Source of the DNA: Actinostola sp. cb2023
Lineage: Eukaryota > Cnidaria > Anthozoa > Actiniaria > Actinostolidae
Length of the DNA: 64,000 bases
Direction: 5' to 3'
NCBI GenBank assembly: GCA_033675265.1
Contig: JAUJYZ010000439.1
Location: 967,001 to 1,031,000, forward strand
Within the stretch, counting starts at the first letter, position 1. The number at the start of each line of letters is the position of its first letter. Shown in pieces: positions 1 through 11,182 of this stretch. Made by a program: the position numbers and the translations under genes. Under the pieces are notes generated by a model that ran no database searches, had not been told where the DNA came from, and saw nothing but the letters and a program-made list of their open reading frames with translations.

Positions 1-59
1 TTCGAAAAAAACTCGAAGTGTTCACGGTTCGAGTGTCCACACTGTAAGCTGCATCTACA

Positions 60-225
60 CAAACAAGGTTTCCTTGACAAGGAAAAATTGGCGATGTTTT
101 TGTCGTCTACACGAGCAAGTTTTCCTTGTCAAGGAAAAATTGGCGATGTTTTTGTCGTCTACACGAGCAAGTCTTCCTTGTCAAGGAAAACTTGTCAAGG
201 AAAATTTGCTCGTGTAGATTCGGCT
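60..225. repeat. Short tandem/palindromic repeat in convertase intron
   Basis: A unit of roughly 50 bp is repeated about two and a half times. It contains the self-complementary core TTCCTTGTCAAGGAAAA followed by ATTGGCGATGTTTTTGTC. The stretch lies upstream of the first visible convertase exon. An open frame crosses it only because the unit lacks stops; I see no coding signal. Confidence 0.7.
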
Positions 226-336
226 TTATGGACATCAAAATCAGACCTGAGCGTGTCTGTGCACATTAACACGAGTCAACGAAACAAGAAATCACTCCAA
301 TGTTTGCCTCAATTGAATTTCTGTTCTTCTTTTCAG

Positions 337-562
337 GTCAAACGCCAGGTCCCAAAAATTTAGATATAAATGTATTGCCTGTTTGGAAAAAGAATATTTC
401 AGGCAGGAATGTTGTAGTGACAATTCTAGATGATGGTATAGAGTATGATCATCCAGACTTAAAGGATAATTATGAGGCATCAGCAAGCTGGGACTTTAAT
501 GGTCACGACAGTGATCCAATGCCAAGATATAGTAAAGATAATGTCAATAAACATGGCACTAG
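337..562 (+). CDS. Furin-like proprotein convertase, exon with catalytic Asp and His
   Basis: This internal exon belongs to a subtilisin/kexin-family (S8B) proprotein convertase, the type of protease that cleaves precursors after paired basic residues in the secretory pathway. The acceptor is TTCTTTTCAG before 337 and the donor is AG|GTAAGC after 562. The translation runs from GQTPGPKNLDIN through VVVTILDDGIEYDHPDL, whose first Asp of DDG is the catalytic Asp. It ends in NKHGTR, which carries the catalytic His; the Arg codon is split by the intron (AG|A). The exon enters in phase 1 and leaves in phase 2, matching the next exon exactly. The signal peptide, prodomain and N-terminal part of the catalytic domain must lie upstream of the window, so the gene is 5' partial here. 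Family membership is near certain. Orthology to a particular vertebrate PCSK is not established. Confidence 0.93.
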
Positions 563-1116
563 GTAAGCTGAGTACTTCCTTGTTTATTAAACCGATGTTA
601 CACTGGACAATTTGTAATGACAATTTTTCACACCATTTTTTATGGTGACATGTTGAACACCATTCAACAACCAACAACATGTTTCCACAATGAAGATTGT
701 GATAAAAATCATCTAATGCTCCATGAAACTATTTTTAATAGTGTATTTCTGGGCATACAGTTTGATAATGAAGGACGAGAAGATAAGAAATATTCATAAA
801 ACGTGGATTTTTTTTTTTTTTTTTTTTTTTTCCGCACTGGCTCACCTTTATTGTTACAAACATGTGGACTTATCTTCTCATCATAACCTTCATTAAACTA
901 TTTTTACTTTTTCGCACAACAATGCTGTACTAAAAATTGTTGATAAAAGTTGTCCAGTATAACATCACCCTTATATAGCTGTTCTAATCTTTTACATGTA
1001 GTAGTGTCTACGATATAATGAATACAAAGGGAAAATTATGGTTGTTGGAGTTAGCTTTGAAATATTACAACCTCTATACAATGGCCACCCTGCTTGTTTG
1101 GGTAGCCATTGTAAAG

Positions 1117-3897
1117 GTGGCTGCTGTAGGGAAGTGGCCAATGATACTGTAGAGGGGGCTGCTGGGGGTAGGTGGCCATACTGTAGAGGTGACTGCTGGG
1201 GGTAGGTGGCCATACTGTAGAGGTGACTGCTGGGGGTAGGTGGCCAATGATACTGTAGAGGGGGCTGCTGGGGGTAGGTGGCCAATGATACTGTAGAGGT
1301 GACTGCTGGGGGTAGGTGGCCAATGATACTGTAGAGGTGACTGCTGGGGGTAGGTGGCCATACTGTAGAGGTGACTGCTGGGGGTAGGTGGCCAATGATA
1401 CTGTAGAGGTGACTGCTGGGGGTAGGTGGCCATTCTGTAGAGGTACTGCTGGGGGTAGGTGGCCATACTGTAGAGGTGACTGCTGGGGGTAGGTGGCCAA
1501 TGATACTGTAGAGGTGACTGCTGGGGGTAGGTGGCCATTCTGTAGAGGTACTGCTGGGGGTAGGTGGCCATACTGTAGAGGTACTGCTGGGGGTAGGTGG
1601 CCATTCTGTAGAGGTACTGCTGGGGGTAGGTGGCCATACTGTAGAAGTGACTGCTGAGGGTAGGTGGCCATTCTGTAGAGGTGACTGCTGGGGGTAGGTG
1701 GCCATACTGTAGAGGTGACTGCTGGGGGTAGGTGGCCATACTGTAGAGGGGGCTGCTGGGGGGAGGTGGCCGTTCTGTAGAGGTGACTGCTGGGGGAAGG
1801 TGGCCATTCTGTAGAGGTGACTGCTGGGGGTAGGTGGCCATACTGTAGAGGTGACTGCTGGGGGTAGGTGGCCATCTGTAGAGGTGACTGCTGGGGGAAG
1901 GTGGCCATTCTGTAGAGGTGACTGCTGGGGGTAGGTGGCCATACTGTAGAGGTACTGCTGGGGGTAGGTGGCCATACTGTAGAGATACTGCTGGGGGTAG
2001 GTGGCCATTCTGTAGAGGTACTGCTGGGGGTAGGTGGCCATACTGTAGAAGTGACTGCTGAGGGTAGGTGGCCATTCTGTAGAGGTGACTGCTGGGGGTA
2101 GGTGGCCATACTGTAGAGGTGACTGCTGGGGGTAGGTGGCCATACTGTAGAGGGGGCTGCTGCTGGGGAGGTGGCCGTTCTGTAGAGGTGACTGCTGGGG
2201 GAAGGTGGCCATTCTGTAGAGGTGACTGCTGGGGGTAGGTGGCCATACTGTAGAGGTGACTGCTGGGGGTAGGTGGCCATACTGTAGAGGGGGCTGCTGG
2301 GGGGAGGTGGCCGTTCTGTAGAGGTGACTGCTGGGGGTAGGTGGCCATACTGTAGAGGTACTGCTGGGGGTAGGTGGCCATTCTGTAGAGGTACTGCTGG
2401 GGGTAGGTGGCCATACTGTAGAAGTGACTGCTGAGGGTAGGTGGCCATTCTGTAGAGGTGACTGCTGGGGGTAGGTGGCCATACTGTAGAGGTGACTGCT
2501 GGGGGTAGGTGGCCATACTGTAGAGGGGGCTGCTGGGGGGAGGTGGCCGTTCTGTAGAGGTGACTGCTGGGGGAAGGTGGCCATTCTGTAGAGGTGACTG
2601 CTGGGGGTAGGTGGACATTCTGTAGAGGTGACTGCTGGGGGTAGGTGGCCGTTCTGTAGAGGTGACTGCTGGGGGTAGGTGGCCGTTCTGTAGAGGTGAC
2701 TGCTGGGGGTAGGTGGCCATACTGTAGAGGTGACTGCTGGGGGTAGGTGGCCATACTGTAGAGGTGGCTGCTGGGGGTAGGTGGCCATACTGTAGAGGTG
2801 ACTGCTGGGGGTAGGTGGCCGTTCTGTAGAGGTGACTGCTGGGGGTAGGTGGCCATACTGTAGAGGGGGCTGCTGGGGGTAGGTGGCCGTTCTGTAGAGG
2901 TGACTGCTGGGGGTAGGTGGCCGTTCTGTAGAGGTGACTGCTGGGGGTAGGTGGCCATACTGTAGAGGGGGCTGCTGGGGGTAGGTGGCCGTTCTGTAGA
3001 GGTGACTGCTGGGGGTAGGTGGCCATACTGTAGAGGGGGCTGCTGGGGGTAGGTGGCCGTTCTGTAGAGGTGACTGCTGGGGGTAGGTGGCCATACTGTA
3101 GAGGGGGCTGCTGGGGGTAGGTGGCCGTTCTGTAGAGGTGACTGCTGGGGGTAGGTGGCCATACTGTAGAGGGGGCTGCTGGGGGTAGGTGGCCGTTCTG
3201 TAGAGGTGACTGCTGGGGGTAGGTGGCCGTTCTGTAGAGGTGACTGCTGGGGGTAGGTGGACATTCTGTAGAGGTGACTGCTGGGGGTAGGTGGCCATTC
3301 TGTAGAGGTGACTGCTGGGGGGAGGTGGCCATTCTGTAGAGGTGGCTGCTGGGGGTAGGTGGCCATTCTGTAGAGGTGACTGCTGGGGGGAGGTGGCCAT
3401 TCTGTAGAGGTGGCTGCTGGGGGGAGGTGGCCATTCTGTAGAGGTGACTGCTGGGGGTAGGTGGCCATTCTGTAGAGGTGACTGCTGGGGGGAGGTGGCC
3501 ATTCTGTAGAGGTGGCTGCTGGGGGGAGGTGGCCATTCTGTAGAGGTGACTGCTGGGGGTAGGTGGCCATTCTGTAGAGGTGACTGCTGGGGGTAGGTGG
3601 CCATTCTGTAGAGGTGACTGCTGGGGGGAGGTGGCCATTCTGTAGAGGTGGCTGCTGGGGGTAGGTGGCCATTCTGTAAAGGTGACTGCTGGGGGTAGGT
3701 GGCCATACTGTAGAGGTGACTGCTGGGGGTAGGTGGCCATTCTGTAGAGGTGACTGCTGGGGGGAGGTGGCCATTCTGTAGAGGTGGCTGCTGGGGGGAG
3801 GTGGCCATTCTGTAGAGGTGGCTGCTGGGGGTAGGTGGCCATTCTGTAGAGGTGACTGCTGGGGGTAGGTGGCTATTCTGTAAAGGTGACTGTTGGG
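1117..3897. repeat. 34-bp G-rich minisatellite, about 80 units
   Basis: A tandem array with consensus period 34 bp (core CTGCTGGGGGTAGGTGGCC) fills most of the convertase intron between the Asp/His exon and the next exon. Units vary: ATAC or TTC after GGCC, GGTGACTG or GGGGGCTG, and shorter units lacking GA. A higher-order pattern is visible, because the rare GAAGTGACTGCTGAGGG variant recurs at 1643, 2048 and 2421 in a similar unit context. The plus strand carries runs of five G next to GG pairs in every unit. All three minus-strand frames are open across the array because the unit has no stop in any frame. Confidence 0.97.
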
Positions 3898-4465
3898 AAT
3901 ATGCATGTATGTGTACATGTATCATCATGGTACAATGTACATCATAAAGCCATCACAGCTATTATTATTGCCGCCATCATCACTATCATCATCATCATTG
4001 TAGACATTTGACCTTTTGTTGAAGCACTTTATTCAACACATTTAACACACAGCAATCTCAAGACTCTACAATCATCATTATCTACAGTATACATTGTACC
4101 TGTATCACCTTCATTAACACTTATGTACATGATTGTTGGAGTACTCTAACAAGATGCAGAGTAAATTATTTATTGGTTGATTAACAGCCGTTAATGGAGC
4201 TAGTAGTTCATGACAAACCACCTGATTTTGTACTTAAAAGTTTATCAGAAAAAAGGTCAAACATTGTGTTAAAACAAGCCAACACTAATAACTATCATTT
4301 GTATGACAGATTCCTACATTAATTAGCTGTGACCTAACATCTGTATTTCCTTTTATCTGTTATCAGTGTGACTTTTATGTACTAACCCTTAATGGTGTAC
4401 TTAGGAGTATCAAGGAGAGCCCATTGTAAATATAACATAAGCTCCCCAGGGAAGAACAGATCTTA

Positions 4466-4625
4466 AAGTGCCTATCACCCCTGTGAGATTGTTTTAAAAA
4501 TCTATTCAATATAAGCTGAATAGTTGGAGGTTTCAGTATTCTGTGATTTGAACCTTGCATTTATGAGTTATAGAGGTTTGAAATCTCAATATGCACATTT
4601 GATGATGTCTACTAAGGAATTTGAC
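4466..4625. mobile_element. Half copy of a foldback MITE (TTAAAGTGCCTAT family)
   Basis: The block starting TTAAAGTGCCTATCACCCC closely resembles one arm of the foldback element at 33832-34292. Shared stretches include TTTTAAAAATC, TTTCAGTATT, TGTGATTTGAA and TTATAGAGGTTTGAAA. Only one arm is present here, so it is a truncated or solo copy inside a convertase intron. Confidence 0.7.
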
Positions 4626-5004
4626 ATACTTATTTTGACTTTTTCAAGAAGAGCTTATTTTCTGAAATGGGGAAAAAGTAATTCACACTTGACAACATTC
4701 ACAGTCAGAAAGAATGACCACAGTTACATGTAGATTTGTTCCTCCTAAGAAGCATTCACAAGAACTGTCAGTGTTTTACACTTATTATAAGAACATCACA
4801 AGAACTGTCAGTGTCTTAACACATGTATTATAAGGAGTCAGTTTGTGTCTCTTCAAAAAACATGAGTTGAAATTATTTGCAGAAAACATAATTATACTAC
4901 CATTTTGAACATTCCAGATGCTTGACCACTATGTTGACCTTTAACTTAAGTCCTAATCATGTTTATAATGGCTGAGTGTTTATTGTTGCTATTTACTTTT
5001 CCAG

Positions 5005-5243
5005 ATGTGCTGGTGAAGTTGCAGCCAAGAGTGGAAACAATATATGTGGAGTAGGCGTGGCTTATAATGCACGCATTGGAGGAGTACGAATGCTGGATGG
5101 TGATGTTACAGATATCGTGGAAGGAGGTTCCTTGTCACTCAAAAGTAACTTTATTGATATATATAGCAGTAGTTGGGGTCCAGATGATGATGGTAGAACA
5201 GTTGATGGTCCAGGACCTTTGGCTAAGAAGGCGTTTAGAGATG
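5005..5243 (+). CDS. Furin-like proprotein convertase, mid-catalytic exon
   Basis: This exon continues the convertase catalytic domain. The acceptor is TTTTCCAG before 5005 and the donor is GATG|GTAAGA after 5243. The translation begins RCAGEVAA, directly continuing NKHGTR from the previous exon. It includes [19 protein letters not shown] and [18 protein letters not shown], both hallmark stretches of furin/kexin convertases, whose acidic DDDG region contributes to the basic-residue specificity pocket in the family. It ends in AFRDG with a split Gly codon. Entry phase 2 and exit phase 1 fit both neighbours. Nothing is missing relative to the family between this and the flanking exons. Confidence 0.95.
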
Positions 5244-5379
5244 GTAAGACTACATACATTGTACATGTATCTTGGCCTACAATGGCAATAATGATAATCG
5301 TAGGTGTACATTATATAAGTTAAGAGTTCTTTATATTTTCTCGAGTGCGTCTATAATGCTATGGACGCTTGTTGACTAA

Positions 5380-5600
5380 TTGATTTATAATATGGCATCT
5401 ATAGAGCGTGCAGCCCATGGGGAAATAGTTCATAGCAATTTTAACCAATGAGCATGCACGTTATTCCGAACAGCGCACGCGATCAGACGAGGCAAGTGGG
5501 AAGTTGACGAGAGCGTGCAGCCCATGGGGAAAGAGTTCATAGAACTCTAGCCAATCAGAGCATGCGTTATATCATTGCTATATTATAAATAAATATAATT
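5380..5600. repeat. Dispersed repeat with internal duplication
   Basis: The block AGAGCGTGCAGCCCATGGGG occurs twice (about 5402 and 5511). Each copy is followed by a CCAAT(C/G)AGAGCATGC-like stretch, and the second by GTTATATCATTGCTATATTATAA. The same CCAATCAGAGCGCGCGTTAT motif recurs near 30240 and 41155, so this is a dispersed repeat family. It sits in a convertase intron. Confidence 0.6.
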
Positions 5601-5794
5601 ATAAATAGTACAGTAGTAAATACATGTAGTAAATACAGAAAACGCCATCGAGCGCACGCTCAAGAGATTTTTCGTTGGCTTTTCTCAGCTTTTTTTTTCC
5701 ACCAAAAAGATTGTTGTTTTTCTCTTATTTTCTAGACATAGACATAGACTTTATTTTAGTAGCATTCTTTAATCAATGGTGTGTTTCTTCACAG

Positions 5795-6097
5795 GCATAC
5801 GCAAGGGTCGTAAAGGTCTTGGCTCCATCTTTGTATGGGCGACAGGCAATGGCGGCAGATACAATGACTACTGTAGTTGCGATGGATACATTACAAGTAT
5901 ATTCACAATCTCAGTTGGCGCTGTCAATGACCGTGGTAAGTCACCCTGGTATGCCGAGCCCTGCCCATCTACATTGGCCGTCACATACAGTAGTGGCGAA
6001 GCACATGGAACTGACAAGAAGATTGTAACAACTGACTTGAAGAAAAAATGTACTAAGGAACACACCGGGACATCGGCTGCGGCGCCATTGGCTGCTG
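5795..6097 (+). CDS. Furin-like proprotein convertase, oxyanion Asn and catalytic Ser exon
   Basis: The acceptor is TTCTTCACAG before 5795 and the donor is GCTG|GTGAGT after 6097. The translation runs [21 protein letters not shown], whose Asn in GNGG is the oxyanion-hole residue. It continues through [18 protein letters not shown], then [17 protein letters not shown], and ends in [13 protein letters not shown] with the catalytic Ser. Together with the two upstream exons the full Asp/His/Asn/Ser set is present, so the enzyme should be active. The exon exits in phase 1 (G|GT), compatible with either alternative terminal exon, both of which begin with GAATATTTGC. The spliced product would read [14 protein letters not shown]. 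Confidence 0.96.
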
Positions 6098-6599
6098 GTG
6101 AGTTGGAATGGGAGAGGGGAGGGGAGAGAGGGGGAGTCAAAAAGGTTGTCTATGGAACGTACATTAAGTAAGTACCACAATGCAACGTTGGTGAGACAGT
6201 TCAAATGTATTTATTTCTGTAAAATCGTTTAATGCTTGAAAGCTTATAAAATATACAGAGTAAACTAGTTTGGATTGTAGTATATATATACATGTTGTAG
6301 AGTACTGTACATGTAATGCTGAATGTTAATACCCCTCTTTGCTAATGTATTCGCGAAGATTGGAGCCTGATTCCTTCTTACAATGCTCTTCTACCCAAAC
6401 GGTTTTTATCATACATTTTTTAGGTTAAGAATTATGTTAAATACCGCACTGAATCATTGATCAGATGTTGCGGTATTTAAAGTACACTGTAGTGTTCCGT
6501 GGACAACCCTTTGTGGCTCTGATCGCACAGGGTAATGTAGGGTTAGTATTGGATTGTGTTAGATGTTTAGCACCACTGGTACTGATCTGTAACCACAGC

Positions 6600-6747
6600 A
6601 CCAACAATACCAGAACAATAATAATAATAATAATATACCAGAATAACAACAATACAACAGGAACAGCAGCAACAATAACAACAACAACAACAGCAGAAAT
6701 AACAACACCAACAACAACCGCAGCAGCAACAACAACAATACCAGAAC

Positions 6748-6796
<49 letters not shown>

Positions 6797-7550
6797 TGTA
6801 CCAGAATAACAACAATACCAGAACAACAGGAACAGCAAATAACAACAACAACAGCAGAAATAACAACGATAACAACACGAACAACAACTGCAGCAGCAGC
6901 AACAACAACAACTAAATAATAACAACAACATCAACAGCAGCAGTAACAACAACAACTGCAGCAGCAGCAGCAACAACAACTAAATAATAACAACAACATC
7001 AACAGCAGCAGTAACAACAACAACTGCAGCAACAACAACAACTAAATAATAACAACAACATCAACAGCAGCAGTAACAACAACAACTGCAGCAGCAGCAA
7101 CAACAACTAAATAATAACAACAACATCAACAGCAGCAGTAACAACAACAACTGCAGCAGCAGCAGCAACAACAACTAAATAATAACAACAACATCAACAG
7201 CAGCAGTAACAACAAGAATAGCAACAGCAGCAACAACAACAACTAAATAATAACAACAACATCAACAGCAGCAGTAACAACAACAACTGCAGCAGTAACA
7301 ACAACAACTGCAGCAGCAGCAACAACAACAACTAAATAATAACAACAACATCAACAGCAGCAGTAACAACAACAACTGCAGCAGCAGTAACAACAACAAC
7401 TGCAGCAGCAGCAACAACAACAACTAAATAATAACAACAACATCAACAGCAGCAGTAACAACAACAACTGCAGCAGCAGTAACAACAACAACTGCAGCAG
7501 CAGCAGCAACAACAACAACTAAATAATAACAACAACAACAACACAAGGAA
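6600..7550. repeat. CAA/CAG/AAT low-complexity tract with ~60-90-bp tandem units
   Basis: This intronic tract consists of AAC, CAG and AAT triplets. It includes a long (AAT)n run near 6747-6796 and about nine copies of a longer unit marked by ACTAAATAATAACAACAACA followed by TCAACAGCAGCAGTAAC. Poly-Leu/Cys/Tyr frames on the minus strand are by-products of the triplet repeat. It lies between the Ser exon and the proximal terminal exon of the convertase. Confidence 0.92.
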
Positions 7551-7667
7551 ATCATTACCATGAATAAATCGTTTTCAGTTTCGATGCACCAAGCCACGTT
7601 AACTGCTGTTTTATTGTAGTGTGATAACTTGTGTTGTCCCTAAGCTATTCAAAAAGCACGGCCATGT

Positions 7668-7840
7668 CTTGTAGCACGTAAACATGTGTAGGGTGATGTA
7701 GTTATGGTTAAAGGTGATTGTAGGCTTAAAATGTTCTATAGGAATATTTGTACTTGTAGCACGTGAACATGTGTAGGGTGATGTAGTTATGGTTAAAGGT
7801 GATTGTAGACTTAAAATGTTCTGTAGGAATATTTGCTCTG
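7668..7840. repeat. 85-bp tandem duplication covering a 3' splice site
   Basis: The segment GTAGCACGT...TAGGAATATTTG is present twice in tandem with period 85 bp (GTAGCACGT at 7671 and 7756). Both copies contain a T/G-rich acceptor followed by GAATATTTG: a decoy AG at 7739-7740 and the functional AG at 7825-7826. Only the second copy continues into the open frame of the terminal exon. Use of the first acceptor would retain 86 extra bases in the mRNA and shift the frame. Confidence 0.85.
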
Positions 7841-9049
7841 GTACTCGAAGCTAACCCCAAACTCTCTTGGCGAGATCTGCAACACTTGATTGTAAACACA
7901 TCCAAGAAGACCGACCCAGACGACCGTGAATGGCAAGTCAACGGTGCTGGATACCATGTCAATAACAAGTATGGCTTTGGTGTGCTGGATACTGCTGCTT
8001 TAGTCGATTTAGCTCAAGATCGTCGATGGAAGACGGCCAGCGAACAGCACACGTGTCGTGAACTTGGTGTCAGCGGTGACCACGTGATCCCTAAGAAGGG
8101 TACCTTTACTTCCACGTTATACTCTAATGGTTGTAAGAAGAAAGCTAATTGTGTAACACGTCTAGAACATGTCAGAGTTTATATCACTCTATCTCATCCA
8201 CAACGAAGTGGCCTCGAAATAATCCTTGTATCACCGTCGGGAACCACGTCTGAACTACTAAAGCGACGACCCAAGGACTATTCTGGCGACGGCTTTCAAA
8301 ACTGGCCATTCATGACAGTGTTCTCGTGGGGCGAGAATCCGCGAGGTATTTGGACGCTAAAAGTCACCGACCACGCCCAAATGGAGGGGAAATTAAAGCG
8401 GTGGTCGCTTAGGTTATACGGCTCGTGCGTCGAGGCAAATCCTAACATCACTGTATCAGAGAAGAAGACTTGCAAAGAACACTGTATAAAGGGATGTCCT
8501 CTATCCTTTGCTGAGTCGTGTCAGAACTGTTCGCAGTACTGTCACTGTGAGACAGGAAAGTGTGTAGGATTTTGTAACGAAGAAGACGAGGTCGACGAAA
8601 TTGCCAAACACTGCTTGCCTCCAAATACCTTCACTGAAAAGGAAAAAAAGTTCTGCTCGAGAAACTGCATGAAGGCGTGCCCGATATCTCAATTTTGCAA
8701 CTGCGAAACAGGACAGTGTGTAAGCCTCTGCGATGAAAACGACAAAGTAGACGTTGTAGAGCGACATTGTGTGGCTCCCAGCGCTTCCCACAACATCAAC
8801 GAGCTGGACGACGGTTCTGGCGATATCTCTACATTCTATAAATGGCTCATCGTCTTCAGTCTTCTAGCCGTTGTTTTAGCAGGGGTTCTTGTCATGTACA
8901 TGTTCAAAGCAAGGGATCGATTATGTTGGTCTAGGCCGGCTATGGCTAATGGTTCTCCTCAACGTAATGTCAGTTACGCACCAATATCTCTAAATAATCC
9001 TGAACCACCAACAACAGCTTTAACTGAACAGCGTAGTTTAGTCATATAA
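7827..9049 (+). CDS. Furin-like convertase, proximal terminal exon (P domain, two Cys modules, TM, tail)
   Basis: This terminal exon encodes about 407 residues. It starts [20 protein letters not shown], the end of the catalytic domain. A complete P (Homo B) domain follows (roughly exon residues 55-205, ending WSLRLYGSC). Next come two Cys-rich modules: CKEHCIKGCP...SQYCHCETGKCVGFC and FCSRNCMKACP...FCNCETGQCVSLC. A single transmembrane helix (WLIVFSLLAVVLAGVLVMYMF) precedes a cytoplasmic tail of about 45 residues containing YAPI, a Y-x-x-hydrophobic sorting-type motif. The product is therefore a type I membrane convertase, as furin is. The exon competes with the tandem copy at 11183-12305; the two share an almost identical first 264 bases. 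Confidence 0.94.
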
Positions 9050-9065
9050 AGTTAGTTCTTCTATT

Positions 9066-9350
9066 TACAGTCATTTGCAAAAATTATGGCCGCTACGAAA
9101 TATCAATATATCAATATATCGGGTGCATTATGGGTAATTAAATAATACTATTTTGAGTTTCCTAACTTATCAAATGAAGCAAAATTTACAAACAACAAAC
9201 GTAAGACTAAAATAAACATTATACTAAATATTTCTACCTACTTTGCTGGCGTTAACCCGCTTTAAGGGGAATTTTCGATTATTTAATTACCCATAATGCA
9301 CCCGATATATTGATATTTCGTAGCGGCAAGAATGTTTGCAAATGACTGTA
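9066..9350. mobile_element. 285-bp MITE, copy 1 (TACAGTCATTTGCAAA ends)
   Basis: The element starts TACAGTCATTTGCAAAAATT and ends with the inverted complement TTTGCAAATGACTGTA. Its subterminal parts, around CGATATATTGATATTTCG, are also inverted repeats. Two further copies lie at 37667-37950 and 38403-38688 in the opposite internal orientation. No transposase is encoded. It lies 17 bases after the stop of the proximal convertase terminal exon, so it probably forms part of that 3' UTR. Confidence 0.9.
9211..9216 (+). terminator. Candidate poly(A) signal inside the MITE
   Basis: AATAAA lies 162 bases after the stop codon of the proximal convertase terminal exon and is contained in the MITE at 9066-9350. 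It is the first canonical hexamer downstream, so it could end the short isoform. There is no direct evidence of use. Confidence 0.35.
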
Positions 9351-11182
9351 ACTCTAATTGTATATATATTACACCAATTATTCATCACGATGATGTAGCC
9401 GACGCAATTGCTGTGGCAGCAAAGGACACAGTATTTAAATTAGAATTTATAAACATAACTTTTAGAGTCTATATATCAGTATCGACTAGCTCAGTCATTT
9501 GGGATAGACAACGACCGAAAAGCATTGTGGTTGATACCGTCAAATCTCTCTAGACGGCCGGATACCTCTAAGGTCCCTGCTGTACTGTTTTGACTACCAA
9601 TTCTCTCTCCAAGGCGGAAACTTCGAGGAGCCAGTTCGCGTTGTTCGAAATGAGAGGTTTCTCTGGTACTCATGAAGACTATGGTGCGTACTTGGTCTTA
9701 GAGAAGTTCAAATGCTTCGCGTTGTCTTATAATGTACCATTCTGAGTTAATTTTTCAATCAAAAACGGTTCATTTCCTTGTGGGAATCTTTTTTTTGTGT
9801 ATAATTTTTTTATGAACAGACAATATGCCGACGTTGGCATCCATAATTCAATTATAGCACAGTGAAAGCGAATTTGGGGGTTATTCAGAATTTAAGGGGT
9901 CCTTACAAGAACCATGTAAGTATCCTTCTGATCAAAATATAAATTCTCCTTGATGTTCTTTGAGTTTCAAGGGAGAATATGGGTTTTGATCACAAGTTCT
10001 TGCACAGACCTCTGCAATTGTTTTGGAAATTTTTTCGTTTCGCTTTTCAAAATTTCTGTAAAAATATATATTTATAAATATTTTCACCAAGTAACACTTT
10101 AATAGAGCGAGAGCAAGGGAAACTGGTAATCAACAATTTTAAGTCCATTGTACAGATATAGCTGAATTTCAGAGTAACTCAAAAATATCTCGCATTAGAG
10201 GTAGCCATCTTGAAAGGTAACCAGGCCTTAAAATTAGAAGTGAGGTCGGGAAGATTAAGTAATTACGTCATACGCCAATAGTATATAGTTAGAGTAATAT
10301 AAATATCGCCTGTCGATCTCATCTTGCACAGTCCACCTCGTTTTGTGTCGAGGCGTGGTTACCATTCAAGATGGCTGCCATAATCATCGCGCCATCACGT
10401 AGAAACTTGCGTTTTTTTTACTAACTAGACAATATAAGTTGTAGGTAGAGCTGAATTTTGATATCGCTTAAAAGAGATAAATACGTAAATGAATGCGAAA
10501 ACAAATCAACAAATTTCAAATCTCTGGGATTGAGAATTTTGTACAACCACGTGCAATTACACTAATCATTTTTTTATATCGAATTTTCTTTATATCTTAA
10601 TTAATTTATTATCTCTGTTGAATAATTACCCTGTACAACATGAAATACAACGTTGTGGAAATACAACATGGTTTGACCCTTCAAGGGTTGCAAAGTTCGT
10701 TCGCCAAGATATGACTATGCACAATTTTACTCGAATTATTTGTTAAGAAAACTGACTTGTATAATGAAAGCACTGAATAAAGATGGCGAGAAATCGCGTT
10801 TTTATACACTTGATAGTCTTGAATTGGAATGCCAAGATCTCTTCTCCAGCAAGAATCTATTTATGGTGGTGATGCTTCTGGGGGGAGACCGGCGACCTAT
10901 TTAGATGACGTTGGGGGTACGGTTGTGATAAGAGGCAAATAGTTGTGGTGAGGGAAGTAGATGTCCTTGCTTTCAGGGAGAAAGGAGGTACCATGCGCTC
11001 AACATTTCCACCTATCTTTTCCATAGATACGTACAATATGTTCTGTCCATTTAGTGAAGTGCTTGCAATGCATTCTGGGACTTTATAACCATACTATAAT
11101 ATATATATATACATAACCCAATCGTAACGTAGAGTTTAAAGGTTATCGATAGGCTTGTAATATTCGTCTCCATATTCTTCAG
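9351..11182 (+). other. Region between the two alternative terminal exons
   Basis: No coding segment was recognised. It holds AT-rich unique-looking sequence with short (AT)n near 11098-11112. The last bases, a pyrimidine-rich stretch ending TTCTTCAG, form the acceptor of the distal terminal exon. For a transcript using the distal exon, everything from 6098 to here would be intron. Confidence 0.6.

Noticed and set aside
992..3928. Three overlapping minus-strand ORFs of 922-978 codons (Pro/Ser/Thr-rich repeats)
   Set aside because: They are translations of the 34-bp minisatellite in every frame. The array is intronic and antisense to the convertase, and no frame is preferred.
6461..6979. Poly-Leu/Cys/Tyr ORFs on the minus strand
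   Set aside because: Triplet low-complexity tract in an intron.
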